Of a stretch of 64,000 bases of DNA, positions 45,891 through 54,778 are shown in pieces. Below the pieces are notes generated by a model. It saw only the letters and a program-made list of their open reading frames with translations. It ran no database searches and was not told the origin of the DNA. The first letter of the stretch is position 1. Every line of letters begins with the position of its first letter. Source of the DNA: a bacterium SCSIO 12827 (GTDB taxonomy: Bacteria > Pseudomonadota > Alphaproteobacteria > Rhodospirillales > Casp-alpha2); contig CP073746.1 in NCBI GenBank assembly GCA_024397995.1, positions 1,116,001 to 1,180,000 on the forward strand, written 5' to 3'. Made by a program: the position numbers and the translations under genes.

Positions 45891-46709
45891 TTACTGCGTG
45901 GGCTTGGTGGCGAGCGACGGGCTTTCGTCGGCCAGGGTCGGGCCATCCGCCGGTGCGCTGATGGCGCCGTTGGAAACCTCCCACTGGCGGTGCTGTTCGT
46001 ACAGCGCCTTTTCCGTCGTATAGGGATCAAGCGAATTGGCGGTCGCCGCCTTGATCGCGTCCTGGTTCTCTGAATAGTTCACGGTGCCCTGGGCTGCCTT
46101 GCCGACGAGCGGCAAAGGGTTGGCGATCGACGTCAGGATGTCGCCCGTGGCGTCGCGCAGGTTGCTGGGGCCCAGGATCGGCAGGACGATGTGCGGGCCC
46201 GGCGCCATGCCGCCCGCACCGAAAGCCTGTCCCAGGTCTTCCTGGCGCGACTGCAGGCCCATGTCCGTGGCCGGGTCGCCCAGGCCGCCGACGCCGATGG
46301 TCGAATTCACCAGGAAGCGCTTGGTCGCGTTGCCGGCGTTGTCCGTGTCGCCCTGCAGGAACGAGGACACGGCGGTGACCGGTTCCGACAGATTGCTGGC
46401 GGCGTTGGCGATGGCTTCCTGCATGCCGTCCGGCGTTACCGCCTTGTAGCCCGAGATCAGGGGATCAAGGATCAGGCCACGGAAGATGGAATTGAATTCC
46501 GAGGTCACGCGGTTGATGGATTCCAACGGATCGTCGTCCTTGGCCTCGGCCTCGGGCGCGTGGAACTGCATCTTGATTTCCGCGGGCGGGGTATTGGCCT
46601 GCTCCTGGGCAGGTTCCGCAGCATGGATCGTGCTCATACCAACCAGAAATGCCACGGCCGCAGCGGCGGAAAGGCGGGTGAAGCCGTCAGAAAGGTGGGT
46701 TTTATCCAT
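45891..46709 (-). CDS. mlaA: MlaA/VacJ-family outer-membrane lipid asymmetry protein
   Basis: 272 aa. MlaA removes phospholipids from the outer leaflet with the Mla ABC system. Family motifs DPLESINRVTSEFNSIF, NLSEPVTAVSSFLQGD and RFLVNSTIGVGGLGDPATDMGL are present. Unusually, the signal peptide (AAAVAFLVGMSTIHAAEP) has no lipobox Cys, whereas MlaA of E. coli is a lipoprotein; it may be a soluble or otherwise retained variant. No mlaBCDEF genes are nearby. A GC hairpin (46726-46743) lies in its 5' leader. Confidence 0.9.
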   Translation of the reverse strand: MDKTHLSDGFTRLSAAAAVAFLVGMSTIHAAEPAQEQANTPPAEIKMQFHAPEAEAKDDDPLESINRVTSEFNSIFRGLILDPLISGYKAVTPDGMQEAIANAASNLSEPVTAVSSFLQGDTDNAGNATKRFLVNSTIGVGGLGDPATDMGLQSRQEDLGQAFGAGGMAPGPHIVLPILGPSNLRDATGDILTSIANPLPLVGKAAQGTVNYSENQDAIKAATANSLDPYTTEKALYEQHRQWEVSNGAISAPADGPTLADESPSLATKPTQ

Positions 46710-46876
46710 GATCAGATCTCCAAACGGCGCGCCCCCGCGCGCCAGCGTCTAAGTCCCCGGATCCTCTTGCATACAACTGTGCCACAGTCTTTCTAGGTCC
46801 GGAAAGTTAAATGTTAGAAAAGGGTGGATAACGCGATGGCGTTTTTCAGGCGGTGCGGCGCCGTAATTCGCTGCCG

Positions 46877-47620
46877 TCAGGCGAAGGCCCGCAGGGCCAG
46901 ATAGGCCCCCAGCAGCAATAGCCCGAAAAAGAACACCCGGCGGAAGGTCTCGGCGGGAATGCGTCGGCGGATCATTTGCCCGCCGACCATTCCGACCGCC
47001 GCCGGGACCAGAGCCGCGGCCGAGGTCAGGCCCAATTCCGTGGTCATGATGCCGTGACCGGTCAGGCTGACGGCCTGGGCCGCCGTTGCGATGGTGAAGG
47101 CGATGCCCATGGCCTGGACCAGTTCATCACGGGTCAGGCCGAGTGCCTGAAGATAGAGCGCACCCGGCATGGTGAACGAGGCGACGCTGCCGGTCGCCAC
47201 GCCGGCCAGGAAGCCGATGATGGGGGCCAGCGGCTTTTCCCAGCGCCCGGGCGGCGGGATCTGCGGCGTCATCAGGGAATACAACGAATAGACCGCCAGC
47301 AAAATCCCCAAAGAGCCCGATAGCAGATGGGCGTCGACGATCACCAGCAGAGACGCGCCGAACCATGTGCCGACGCAGGCCGCCGCCAGCAGCGGCCACA
47401 AGCGGCGGATCAGGACGGTGAAATTGCCGCCCACGGCCCCTTGCCAGATGTTGGTCACCAGGGCCGGAACGACGACCAGTTGCACCGCTTCGTGCAGACC
47501 GATGACAGCGGTCATCAACCCCATGGCGACGGTCGGCAGGCCGACGCCGACGACACCCTTCACGCCGCCCGCAATCAGGAAAATGACACCGACAAGGGCG
47601 AGAATTTGGGGTTCTGGCAT
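46877..47620 (-). CDS. TauE/SafE (TSUP)-family membrane transporter
   Basis: 247 aa. The ATG at 47620 (MPEPQILALVGVIFLIAGG) gives the family's typical start; the open frame upstream is not used. About eight hydrophobic segments, with the GVVGVGLPTVAMGLM and GFLAGVATGSVASFTMPGALYL blocks typical of TSUP. Relatives export sulphite or sulphoacetate formed from sulphonate breakdown, which would suit the nearby TauD-type enzymes, but the link is not proven. Confidence 0.88.
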   Translation of the reverse strand: MPEPQILALVGVIFLIAGGVKGVVGVGLPTVAMGLMTAVIGLHEAVQLVVVPALVTNIWQGAVGGNFTVLIRRLWPLLAAACVGTWFGASLLVIVDAHLLSGSLGILLAVYSLYSLMTPQIPPPGRWEKPLAPIIGFLAGVATGSVASFTMPGALYLQALGLTRDELVQAMGIAFTIATAAQAVSLTGHGIMTTELGLTSAAALVPAAVGMVGGQMIRRRIPAETFRRVFFFGLLLLGAYLALRAFA

Positions 47621-47853
47621 GGCGCTGTGCGGGATCCTGGGGGTGGCGATGGCGGGATGATCTGCGGGACGGCACTGATAGCATAATATCCCGAGGCGTC
47701 CGGTTGAAAACGTTTCGACGGACACCGAAGCGTCCCGCGGTGAAGCCGTGGGCCGAGAATGCGGCTGCCGGTTGTTTTGCGGGGCCGGTCGGGAGTATTG
47801 TCCCGGCGTCTGCCATTGCAAACCTTTTGATATTGAAAAGTGAACGCCCGTCC

Positions 47854-48270
47854 GTGATCAAGCGACTCTGGAATATGTTTTACGGCCCCGAGGCTGAGGC
47901 CAAGCGTCTTAACCGCGACGTGACCTATATCGTGCACGCCCTGAACGAGGAGCATTACGGCCCCATCGCCAAGGATGTCGCCACCGACCTGCGTAAGGAC
48001 ATCGACTACACGATTGAGACCTTCATCCGAAAGGATGAGACCTATGGTTTCAAGCGGGGCCTCGACAACCTGAGCCGCATGCACAACGAAGCCCGCAAAC
48101 GCCACGACCAACGCGCCCTGACGTCCCTGACCCTGGCCATTATTTACATGCGCGCGGGTAAGATCGGCGACCCGGCCAAGCCGGCGATCGCGGCGATCGA
48201 GGCCTTCGTCGAGGAATGGTCGCCCGTAACCGAAGAGAACAGCGGCACCCTGCCGCCATCCCCGAATTGA
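47854..48270 (+). CDS. Conserved-looking hypothetical cytoplasmic protein
   Basis: About 138 aa from the GTG at 47854 (VIKRLWNMFYGPEAEAKRLN); an ATG seven codons later and longer in-frame starts are possible. The sequence is soluble, rich in charged helical stretches (DLRKDIDYTIETFIRKDETY) with no signal, membrane segment or cysteine. No family recognised. Divergent from the TSUP gene; the GST gene follows after 95 bases. Confidence 0.6.
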   Translation: MIKRLWNMFYGPEAEAKRLNRDVTYIVHALNEEHYGPIAKDVATDLRKDIDYTIETFIRKDETYGFKRGLDNLSRMHNEARKRHDQRALTSLTLAIIYMRAGKIGDPAKPAIAAIEAFVEEWSPVTEENSGTLPPSPN

Positions 48271-48365
48271 GGGGCCCGGCACGATAAGCAAAGCCTTGCC
48301 CGTGCCCGGCGTTCGCTTATGCTGGCGCGCAATGATCAAATACCGATGACGGAGGAGGACCCCCG

Positions 48366-48998
48366 ATGATCGACCTATATACTTGGGCCACGCCCAACGG
48401 GCGCAAGGCGTCCATCATGCTGGAAGAAGTCGGCTTGGAATACACCACCCACCAGGTCAACATCTCCAAGGGCGAACAGCACGCCCCTGAATTCCTGAAG
48501 ATTTCACCGAACAACCGCATTCCGGCGATCGTCGACCCCGACGGTCCCGACGGCAAGCCGATCTCGGTGTTCGAGACAGGGGCCATCCTGGTCTATCTGG
48601 CGGAAAAGACCGGCAGTGAATTGTTGCCGCGCGCGGGCCGCGAGCGTGTCGCCACCTTCGAATGGCTGATGTGGCAGATGGGCGGTGTCGGGCCGATGTT
48701 CGGTCAGGCCCACCACTTCCTGTTCAACCCCTCGGAAGTCGTGCCCTACGGCCAGAAGCGTTACCACGACGAGACCAAACGCCTGTACATGGTGATGAAC
48801 GACCGCCGCCTGAACGAAACCGAATACCTTGCCGGCGATTTCTATTCCATCGCCGACATCGCGGTGTATCCCTGGGTGTCGCGCCACGAGCGCCATCAGG
48901 TCGACCTCAACGAATTCCCCAACGTGAAGCGCTGGTTTGATACAATCTCGGCGCGCGAGGCAGTTCAGAAGGGCATGGCGGTGCCGTTCGCGAACTGA
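48366..48998 (+). CDS. Glutathione S-transferase, nu/Ure2-like class
   Basis: 210 aa. The thioredoxin-like half begins IDLYTWATPNGRKASIMLEE with the TPNGRK motif of the YfcG/Ure2p group, in which a Thr/Asn rather than Tyr/Cys site binds GSH and disulphide-reductase activity is common. The ISPNNRIPAIVDP cis-Pro loop and a C-terminal helical domain (GDFYSIADIAVYPWV) are normal. Good Shine-Dalgarno GGAGGAGG precedes the ATG. Confidence 0.92.
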   Translation: MIDLYTWATPNGRKASIMLEEVGLEYTTHQVNISKGEQHAPEFLKISPNNRIPAIVDPDGPDGKPISVFETGAILVYLAEKTGSELLPRAGRERVATFEWLMWQMGGVGPMFGQAHHFLFNPSEVVPYGQKRYHDETKRLYMVMNDRRLNETEYLAGDFYSIADIAVYPWVSRHERHQVDLNEFPNVKRWFDTISAREAVQKGMAVPFAN

Positions 48999-49031
48999 CG
49001 CGCCTTCGGCTATAGACGGGAGCGGGCGGCC

Positions 49032-49583
49032 ATGGCGTTCAAGACCAAGAAATCGGTGCAACGGGTCGTCACGGCGCTCAAGGCCGCGGGCCTGGGTGAC
49101 CGGGTGATTGAACTGACCGCAACGGCCAAGACCGCCGAGGACGCGGCCCGCGCCGTCGATGCCAAGTTGGGCCAGATCGTCAAGTCGCTGACCTTCCGCA
49201 TCGGCGATCAGCCGGTGTTGGCGCTGATCGCCGGCGACCATACCTGCAACTCGGCGGCATTGCCCCGGGTTCTCAACCTGGAAGGCAAGGTCACGAAGCC
49301 GCAGGCCCAGCGGGTCAAGGATGTCACCGGTTTCACCATCGGGGGCGTGTCGCCCGTGGGCCTGGTCAATGAGATGCCGATCGCCATCGACGCCAGCCTG
49401 CGCCGTTTCGACCAATTATTCGCCGCCGCCGGGCATCCCCATTGCCTGTTTCCCGTCAGTTTCGATGAACTGAAACGCCTGACCGGCGGGATCGTGTCTT
49501 ATAACATCGCGGAAGCCATCGACCCCGACGCGGTCGAAATGCCGCGCTTCCAGCGCAGCCGTACATTCATGAAGGCTGAATAA
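49032..49583 (+). CDS. YbaK/EbsC-family aminoacyl-tRNA deacylase
   Basis: 183 aa. Members clear mischarged tRNA (YbaK: Cys-tRNA(Pro)). The fold's core GQIVKSLTFRIGDQPVLALI, followed by AGDHTCN, and the loop GFTIGGVSPVGLVNEMPIAID are visible; the Lys of IVKSL corresponds to the key catalytic lysine. 33 bases after the GST gene, likely the same transcript. Confidence 0.88.
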   Translation: MAFKTKKSVQRVVTALKAAGLGDRVIELTATAKTAEDAARAVDAKLGQIVKSLTFRIGDQPVLALIAGDHTCNSAALPRVLNLEGKVTKPQAQRVKDVTGFTIGGVSPVGLVNEMPIAIDASLRRFDQLFAAAGHPHCLFPVSFDELKRLTGGIVSYNIAEAIDPDAVEMPRFQRSRTFMKAE

Positions 49584-49854
49584 ATATTATCTGCGCCGAA
49601 TATTTAATGCTCAAAGCGCATAATTAGTAATCCATCATTTAAATTAAAAAACCAATACTTGTGGACAGGTGTCCGCCGTCACTGATTCCTCCTAATCTCT
49701 CCGTCGCTCGCGCATAGCGGGCCCGTTGCGTGGCTTCGCCCGGATTGGGGGGGAGGAGACCCTGGACGGTTCAAAAACAACGATCCGAGACGATGCGGCT
49801 GTTTCCGGCTGGCAGCTCATGATGTCTGCGGACTATCGAGACCACGGTGATGTC
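49584..49854. other. Intergenic region before the chemoreceptor gene
   Basis: 271 bases. An AT-rich segment at about 49584-49655 probably holds the promoter; the rest is normal GC. Open codons run in frame upstream of the chemoreceptor start but encode no conserved sequence. No RNA or operator recognised. Confidence 0.5.
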
Positions 49855-51513
49855 ATGAAATTCAAGCTTTCCCTGTTCCATGTATTTCTTCTGCTTGCCC
49901 TGATCGCCCTGATCGGGGTCGCGACCCTGTCGGGTATCAGCGCCACGACCATGCGCGACACCATGCTGAACGATCGGCAGGACAAGGTTAAACAGATCAT
50001 TCTGGGCGTTAACACCATTGTCCGGCACGAACTGGCCAAACAGAAAAGTAACGAACAAACACCGGAAGCCACCCGGGAACGCATCTTGAGCGTGATCCGG
50101 AGCGTCCGTTTTGACGGCGACAACTACATCTTCGCCATCACCTACGATTTCTGCACTCTGGCCCACGTCGATCCGACGAAGATGGGCAAATGCAAAAAGC
50201 TGCCGCGCCGCGAAGTATTCAACGAGCTTGCCAAGAACGGCGGCGGGTTCAGCCGCTACAAGGGGCCGAAACCGGGCTTCCAGGGCGATACCTTCGACAA
50301 GGTGTCCTACATCCATCCCGTGCCCGAGATGAACATGTACATCGGCACCGGCGCCTATTTCGACGACATCAACGACGCCTATCAAAAGCGTTTTCTACAG
50401 CTTGGCGGGATCGGCCTGGCGATCATCACGGTGATCGTTGCGTTCGGCTCGCTCGTCGGCCGCAGCGTGTCCAAGGCTTTGCGGACCCTGTCGTCACGCA
50501 TGAGCGAACTGGCCGATGGCAAGCTGGATGTCGCGTTGGACATCTCCAGCTTCGTCCGCGAAGTCGACGAGATGATCGGCTCGGTGAAGATTTTCCGCAC
50601 GGAGCTTGAACGCAACAGGAAGCTTGAGGAAGAGAAGGTTCAGCTTGAGAAGAAGGCTGAGGAGGACCGCCGCCGGGCGACCCTGAAACTGGCCGAGGAA
50701 TTCGACGCCTCGGTCGGCGAGATCGTCAAGGCGGTCGGCAATTCGGCCGGCGAAATGGACACCACCGCGACCCTGATGAGCACTGCCGCCAACCAGGCGA
50801 CGGAACAGGCGATCGGTGTCGCGGCGGCGGCCGAACAGGCCAGCCGCAACACGGCCTCGGTTGCCTCGGCGACGGAGGAACTGTCGTCCTCCATCGAGGA
50901 AATCGCCCGCCAGGTTCAGAAGGCGTCCGAGGTCGCCAATCAGGCGGTCGGCGAATCCCAGATGGCCAACGAAAAGGTCAGCGGGCTGGCCGACGCGGTC
51001 GGCAAGGTTGGTCAGGTCGTGACCTTGATCACCGACATCGCCGAACAGACCAACCTTCTGGCCCTCAACGCGACCATCGAGGCGGCCCGCGCCGGCGACG
51101 CCGGCAAGGGCTTCGCCGTGGTCGCCAGCGAGGTCAAGAACTTGGCCAGCCAGACGGCCAAGGCGACCGAGGAAATCTCGCAGCAGATTGCGGGCATCCA
51201 GCAGGCGACCAATTCGTCCGTGGGGGCGATCGGCAATATCGGCGCCACTATTGACGAGATCAATACGATCTCGGCGACCATTGCCGCCGCCATCGAGGAA
51301 CAGGGCGTTGCGACCCAGGAAATCTCGCGCAGCGTGCACGAAGCCTCTGCCGGAACGGACCAGGTGACGGAGAACATCGCCAACGTGCGCCAGTCCTCGG
51401 AAGAAACCGGCCGGTCGGCGGATCAGGTCAAGACCGCGGCCAACGGGCTTTCAGAACTGGCGGCGACGCTGCAGTCCCAGGTCGACCGCTTCCTGGCAGG
51501 CGTGCGCGCCTGA
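49855..51513 (+). CDS. Methyl-accepting chemotaxis protein with single Cache domain
   Basis: 552 aa. The ATG at 49855 gives a membrane-anchored start ([20 protein letters not shown]). A periplasmic single Cache-type domain follows (about residues 30-190; the [20 protein letters not shown] block), a second helix ([19 protein letters not shown]), a HAMP region, then the cytoplasmic signalling helices with the hairpin tip [20 protein letters not shown] and [15 protein letters not shown]. It senses an unknown small molecule and couples it to CheA/CheW. No CheBR-binding pentapeptide is seen at the C-terminus. Confidence 0.95.
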   Translation: MKFKLSLFHVFLLLALIALIGVATLSGISATTMRDTMLNDRQDKVKQIILGVNTIVRHELAKQKSNEQTPEATRERILSVIRSVRFDGDNYIFAITYDFCTLAHVDPTKMGKCKKLPRREVFNELAKNGGGFSRYKGPKPGFQGDTFDKVSYIHPVPEMNMYIGTGAYFDDINDAYQKRFLQLGGIGLAIITVIVAFGSLVGRSVSKALRTLSSRMSELADGKLDVALDISSFVREVDEMIGSVKIFRTELERNRKLEEEKVQLEKKAEEDRRRATLKLAEEFDASVGEIVKAVGNSAGEMDTTATLMSTAANQATEQAIGVAAAAEQASRNTASVASATEELSSSIEEIARQVQKASEVANQAVGESQMANEKVSGLADAVGKVGQVVTLITDIAEQTNLLALNATIEAARAGDAGKGFAVVASEVKNLASQTAKATEEISQQIAGIQQATNSSVGAIGNIGATIDEINTISATIAAAIEEQGVATQEISRSVHEASAGTDQVTENIANVRQSSEETGRSADQVKTAANGLSELAATLQSQVDRFLAGVRA

Positions 51514-51534
51514 CGCCCAATATGGTGACCGAAC

Positions 51535-51564
51535 CCCCACGACGGCGCCGCCGCCGTCGTGGGG
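51535..51564 (+). terminator. Possible terminator hairpin after the chemoreceptor gene
   Basis: CCCCACGACGGC (51535-51546) pairs perfectly with GCCGTCGTGGGG (51553-51564). Only a weak T run follows (CGGTTT), so termination is plausible but not certain. Confidence 0.5.
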
Positions 51565-51681
51565 CGGTTTCGGCAATCGGCAGAATTCCGAACAGGCTTG
51601 TTGAAAGCGGGCGGCGGCTTCGTTATGACTGCGGTTCCGCAGGTGTCCGGATGTCTCGTTTCCGGTGCCATGCGGCCTTGG

Positions 51682-51773
51682 GGACAGGTGCGCGAGTGGC
51701 TGAAGCGGGCTCCCTGCTAAGGAGTTAGGCCCCCATAAGGGCCTCGAGGGTTCGAATCCCTCCCTGTCCGCCA
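51682..51773 (+). tRNA. tRNA-Ser (anticodon GCT)
   Basis: 92 bases with an encoded CCA. The acceptor arms GGACAGG and CCTGTCC pair perfectly; the anticodon loop is CTGCTAA with GCT at its centre; a long variable arm (TAGGCCCCCATAAGGGCCTC) marks a class II tRNA; the T arm is GAGGG-TTCGAAT-CCCTC. It reads AGC/AGT codons. Confidence 0.97.
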
Positions 51774-51785
51774 ATTTATAAAAAG

Positions 51786-51811
51786 GGTCCCCTTCGACGG
51801 GGGCCTTTTTT
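51786..51811 (+). terminator. Rho-independent terminator after tRNA-Ser
   Basis: GGTCCCC (51786-51792) and GGGGGCC (51799-51805) form a seven-pair stem with a TTCGAC loop, followed by six T. Confidence 0.9.
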
Positions 51812-51865
51812 GTGCCGGGGGTGCTAATCTGGCCCCGGATCATTTGGGAACGGTGAACGCACGCC

Positions 51866-52684
51866 ATGGCGACCACGCCGACGGGAAAAAGCCCCAAGCC
51901 GCCCGCCACCCGCCGTCCAGCGGGGGTCATGGGATCGGTCTTGAAGGCGTTCGAGGTGCTTGAGGTGTTCGAGCGCAAATGGCGGCCCCTCGGCGTCACC
52001 GAACTGGCGCGCGAAACGGGACAGCCGAAAAGTTCTCTGCATCGGGTGCTGTCAACCCTGGTTCATGCCGGGGTGCTGGAGCAGAACGAGCAGGGGCTCT
52101 ACTGCCTGACGCTCAAGCTGTGGCGGATCGGCAGCCTGGCGCTGGCCGAGGTCGACTTGGTCCAGGTCGCCTTTCCGTTCCTGGAAGACCTGTGCCGGGC
52201 CACGGACGAGACGATCCATCTGGCGGTGCTGGAGCCCGGCGGCGGCGTGGTCTATCTGTCCAAGGTGGAAAGTCCGCGTTCAATCCGCGTGCAGACACAG
52301 GTCGGGCGGGTCACGCCATCCTGGTGCACGTCCACGGGGCGCATATTGCTGGCCCATGACGCGGTGCTGCGCGACAGCGTGCTGGCCGGTCCCATGGCCA
52401 AGCTGACCCCCGACACGGTGACCGACCCGGCGCAGCTGCGCCGCCTCATCGACCAGGCGGCGGGCGAGGGGATCGCCGTCACCAAGAGCGAGAACAACCC
52501 GGAGATGGGCGGCATCGCCGCCCCCATCCGCGATCACACGGGGCGGGTTGTCGCGGCGCTGGGGCTTGGCGTGCCGGCGTTCCGCATGGATGCGGCCCTG
52601 ATCGCACGCTGTTCGACCCAGGTGGCGCGGACGGCGGCCGAGATTTCCCGGGCGCTGAATTACCGGCCGGTCGACGGGGAATAG
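51866..52684 (+). CDS. IclR-family transcriptional regulator (second)
   Basis: 272 aa. Winged helix near the N-terminus (ALRGVTELARETGQPK-type, here PLGVTELARETGQPKSSLHR VLSTL region) followed by the IclR effector domain (WCTSTGRILLAHD; the AAGEGIAVTKSENNPEMGGI block; ALGLGVPAFRMD). It is on the same strand as the following TauD-type gene, with an operator-rich gap of 175 bases between them, so it very likely controls that gene. Confidence 0.93.
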   Translation: MATTPTGKSPKPPATRRPAGVMGSVLKAFEVLEVFERKWRPLGVTELARETGQPKSSLHRVLSTLVHAGVLEQNEQGLYCLTLKLWRIGSLALAEVDLVQVAFPFLEDLCRATDETIHLAVLEPGGGVVYLSKVESPRSIRVQTQVGRVTPSWCTSTGRILLAHDAVLRDSVLAGPMAKLTPDTVTDPAQLRRLIDQAAGEGIAVTKSENNPEMGGIAAPIRDHTGRVVAALGLGVPAFRMDAALIARCSTQVARTAAEISRALNYRPVDGE

Positions 52685-52688
52685 ACGC

Positions 52689-52785
52689 TGTTCCGTATTG
52701 CGGAACAATATTCGACTTTACGGCGTAATGGTCCTTTTAATCGCCGATTTTAGGGGTTGTTCAGCATTTGATTTGTTCCGCAATA
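52689..52785. promoter_or_regulatory. Paired IclR operator sites before the second TauD gene
   Basis: TGTTCCGTATTGCGGAACA (52689-52707) is an inverted repeat with 7-base arms. Its right part TATTGCGGAACAA (52696-52708) recurs as an exact reverse complement, TTGTTCCGCAATA, at 52773-52785. The centres are 77 bases apart, which suits looping or two-dimer binding over the promoter. Confidence 0.82.
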
Positions 52786-52859
52786 TAGAAAAATCTTTTC
52801 GTATTTGTCGTGGAATGGTAGCTTGAGGCTGTCGATACCCCGACCTTTGGAGACAAGAC

Positions 52860-53726
52860 ATGCAAGCCGCTGAACTGAGGAATGATCCTTTCCGCCGTAT
52901 CACCGTGGTCCCGTTCACGGGTGTGTTCGGCGCCGAAATTTCCGGCGTCGATCTGAACAACCTTGATGACGAGACCGTGGCCGAGATTCGCGAAGCTCTG
53001 CTGCGCTATAGCGTCGTATTCTTCCACGGACAGGATTTCACGCCGGATGCCCAGGCGGCGTTCGGGCGGCGCTTCGGGGTGTTGAACCGCCATCCTTATG
53101 TGAAGCCCATGGACGGCTATCCGGAGGTGTTCCGCATCGTCAAGGAGCCGACGGACAAGCATCACTTCGGCAGCGGCTGGCATACGGATCTTGCCTATAC
53201 GGAAACCCCGGCGCTCGGCACGATTCTGTACGGCGTCGACGTGCCTGAGGCCGGCGGCGATACCATGTTCGCCAGCCAGTATGCGGCCTATGACTCTCTG
53301 ACCGACGGCATGAAGGCGATGCTGGTGAATGTGAAGGCGGTCTATACCAACGCGAATACCTATGGAAAGGACGCCGAACGCTTCAAGACCGGTGTGTCCA
53401 AGGCGATGAGCGTGCAGCCGGCGGCGGTGAAGGAAGTCGCCCATCCGGTGGTCCGCACCCATCCGGAAACGGGACGTAAGGGCCTGTATCTGAGCCCGAT
53501 CCATTTTTCACGCTTCGAAGGAATGACGCCCGAGGAATCCAAGCCCCTGTTCGACACCCTGGTCGCCCACGCGACGGGGCCGGAAGTCACCTGCCGATTC
53601 CGCTGGAAGAACGGCTCGGTCGCCATGTGGGACAATCGCTGCACCATGCATTATGCGATCAACGACTTTTCCGGCGTCGGGCGCACCATGCAGCGTGTCA
53701 CGCTCGAGGGCGACCGCCCGGTATAA
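52860..53726 (+). CDS. TauD/TfdA-family Fe(II)/2-oxoglutarate dioxygenase (second paralogue)
   Basis: 288 aa. Iron ligands H108-x-D110 (GWHTDLAY) and the distal His of WDNRCTMHYAIND; cosubstrate Arg in RTMQRVTLEGDRP. It shares several motifs with the enzyme at 40232 (CRFRW, WDNRCT-HYA-ND, GDRP) but differs widely elsewhere, so the substrates probably differ. Preceded by its own IclR gene and two operator sites. No transporter is adjacent. Confidence 0.94.
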   Translation: MQAAELRNDPFRRITVVPFTGVFGAEISGVDLNNLDDETVAEIREALLRYSVVFFHGQDFTPDAQAAFGRRFGVLNRHPYVKPMDGYPEVFRIVKEPTDKHHFGSGWHTDLAYTETPALGTILYGVDVPEAGGDTMFASQYAAYDSLTDGMKAMLVNVKAVYTNANTYGKDAERFKTGVSKAMSVQPAAVKEVAHPVVRTHPETGRKGLYLSPIHFSRFEGMTPEESKPLFDTLVAHATGPEVTCRFRWKNGSVAMWDNRCTMHYAINDFSGVGRTMQRVTLEGDRPV

Positions 53727-53816
53727 GGAAGCGGTCTTTCCTCTGTCTGTGGGGGGCGGTATAAACGACGGAACAGCCGGGCGGCCCCGCCGCCGGCATA
53801 GGAGCATCCGTCGGCT

Positions 53817-54287
53817 ATGCGGGCCTTCGTCTTCATCGCGATTTTTATTCTGAGCACCGGGCCGGCCCTGGCCGACATGGAAGGCCAGCCGGCCGTGATT
53901 GACGGCGACAGCCTGTCCATCGCCGGGGTCACCTTCAACCTGCACGGCATCGACGCGCCGGAAAGCGATCAGACCTGCGACAAGGATGGTGAGCGCTATC
54001 CTTGCGGCTTCCAGGCGGCCAATGCGCTCGGCTTCATGACCGCCTATCAATGGGTGCAGTGCCGCGACAACGGCACCGGGCGCGACGGGCGCCATACCAT
54101 GACCTGTTTCCTGGGTGGTCGTTACGACGTGGGTGAGAAGATGATCCGCCAGGGTTGGGCGCTCTATGACCGGGCCTATCGCATCCCGGCCTATATGGCG
54201 GCGGAGGATGCGGCCCGGGCCGAACGTGCGGGGTTATGGGCAGGCGGCTTCGTCGCCCCCTGGGACTGGCGCCAGGGAAAGCGTTAG
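53817..54287 (+). CDS. Exported thermonuclease-like (SNase-fold) protein
   Basis: 156 aa. A signal peptide (MRAFVFIAIFILSTGPALAD) precedes a staphylococcal-nuclease OB fold: VIDGDSLSIAG, HGIDAPES and a C-terminal AARAERAGLWAG helix. The catalytic Glu of IDAPE is present, but the Arg usually found before L-x-GID is Asn41, so activity may be weak or altered. Four cysteines could form periplasmic disulphides. Its stop overlaps that of the convergent SRPBCC gene by four bases. Confidence 0.87.
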   Translation: MRAFVFIAIFILSTGPALADMEGQPAVIDGDSLSIAGVTFNLHGIDAPESDQTCDKDGERYPCGFQAANALGFMTAYQWVQCRDNGTGRDGRHTMTCFLGGRYDVGEKMIRQGWALYDRAYRIPAYMAAEDAARAERAGLWAGGFVAPWDWRQGKR

Positions 54288-54778
54288 ACCGCGATTGCCG
54301 GAAACAGATCGTCCAGGCGGTCAAAGCAGACCCCCCAACCTTCCAGCATGGGCGTCTTCATAGCGTTGTCGCGGGCGTTCTGGGACGAATACAGCACCGT
54401 GGTGGTGATCCGCGTGCGGGTGCCGCCGTCCAGATCCTCGAAGGTCGTGGTGCAGACGGTTTCGCCCTCGGTCCAGTCCTGGTCGAACAGTTCGGTGACG
54501 ACCAGACGTTCCGGCGGGACGATTTCAAGAAACCTGCCGCCCATGCCCATGTCGCCCAGCTGCGGGTTGCGCCAGACATAGCGATAGGCGCCGCCTACTC
54601 GGCAGTCGATTTCGCATTCCGCCATGGGCCAGTCGTCGGGGCCCCACAGCCAGCGTTGGACGAGGGCCGGATCCGTATAGGCCTTGAATACCAGGCTACG
54701 TGGGGCATCGAATTCGCGGCTGACCCGCAATTCGCGGTCGGAGGGCAGGGTGGCGGTGAGGGGAATGCGCGGGTTCAT
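54284..54778 (-). CDS. SRPBCC/AHSA1-domain protein
   Basis: 164 aa START-like fold with a hydrophobic pocket: REFDAPRSLVFKAYTDPALV, QRWLWGPDDWPMAECEID, and the C-terminal MLEGWGVCFDRLDDLF. Pairs of an ArsR regulator and an AHSA1-type protein overlapping by four bases are very common in proteobacteria, yet the ligand is usually unknown. Here the ATG at 54778 overlaps the ArsR stop (ATGA), so they are translationally coupled. Confidence 0.92.
   Translation of the reverse strand: MNPRIPLTATLPSDRELRVSREFDAPRSLVFKAYTDPALVQRWLWGPDDWPMAECEIDCRVGGAYRYVWRNPQLGDMGMGGRFLEIVPPERLVVTELFDQDWTEGETVCTTTFEDLDGGTRTRITTTVLYSSQNARDNAMKTPMLEGWGVCFDRLDDLFPAIAV

Noticed and set aside
51682-51773. tRNA-Ser as an integration site for a genomic island
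   Set aside because: No integrase gene and no repeat of the tRNA 3' end was found downstream in the window.
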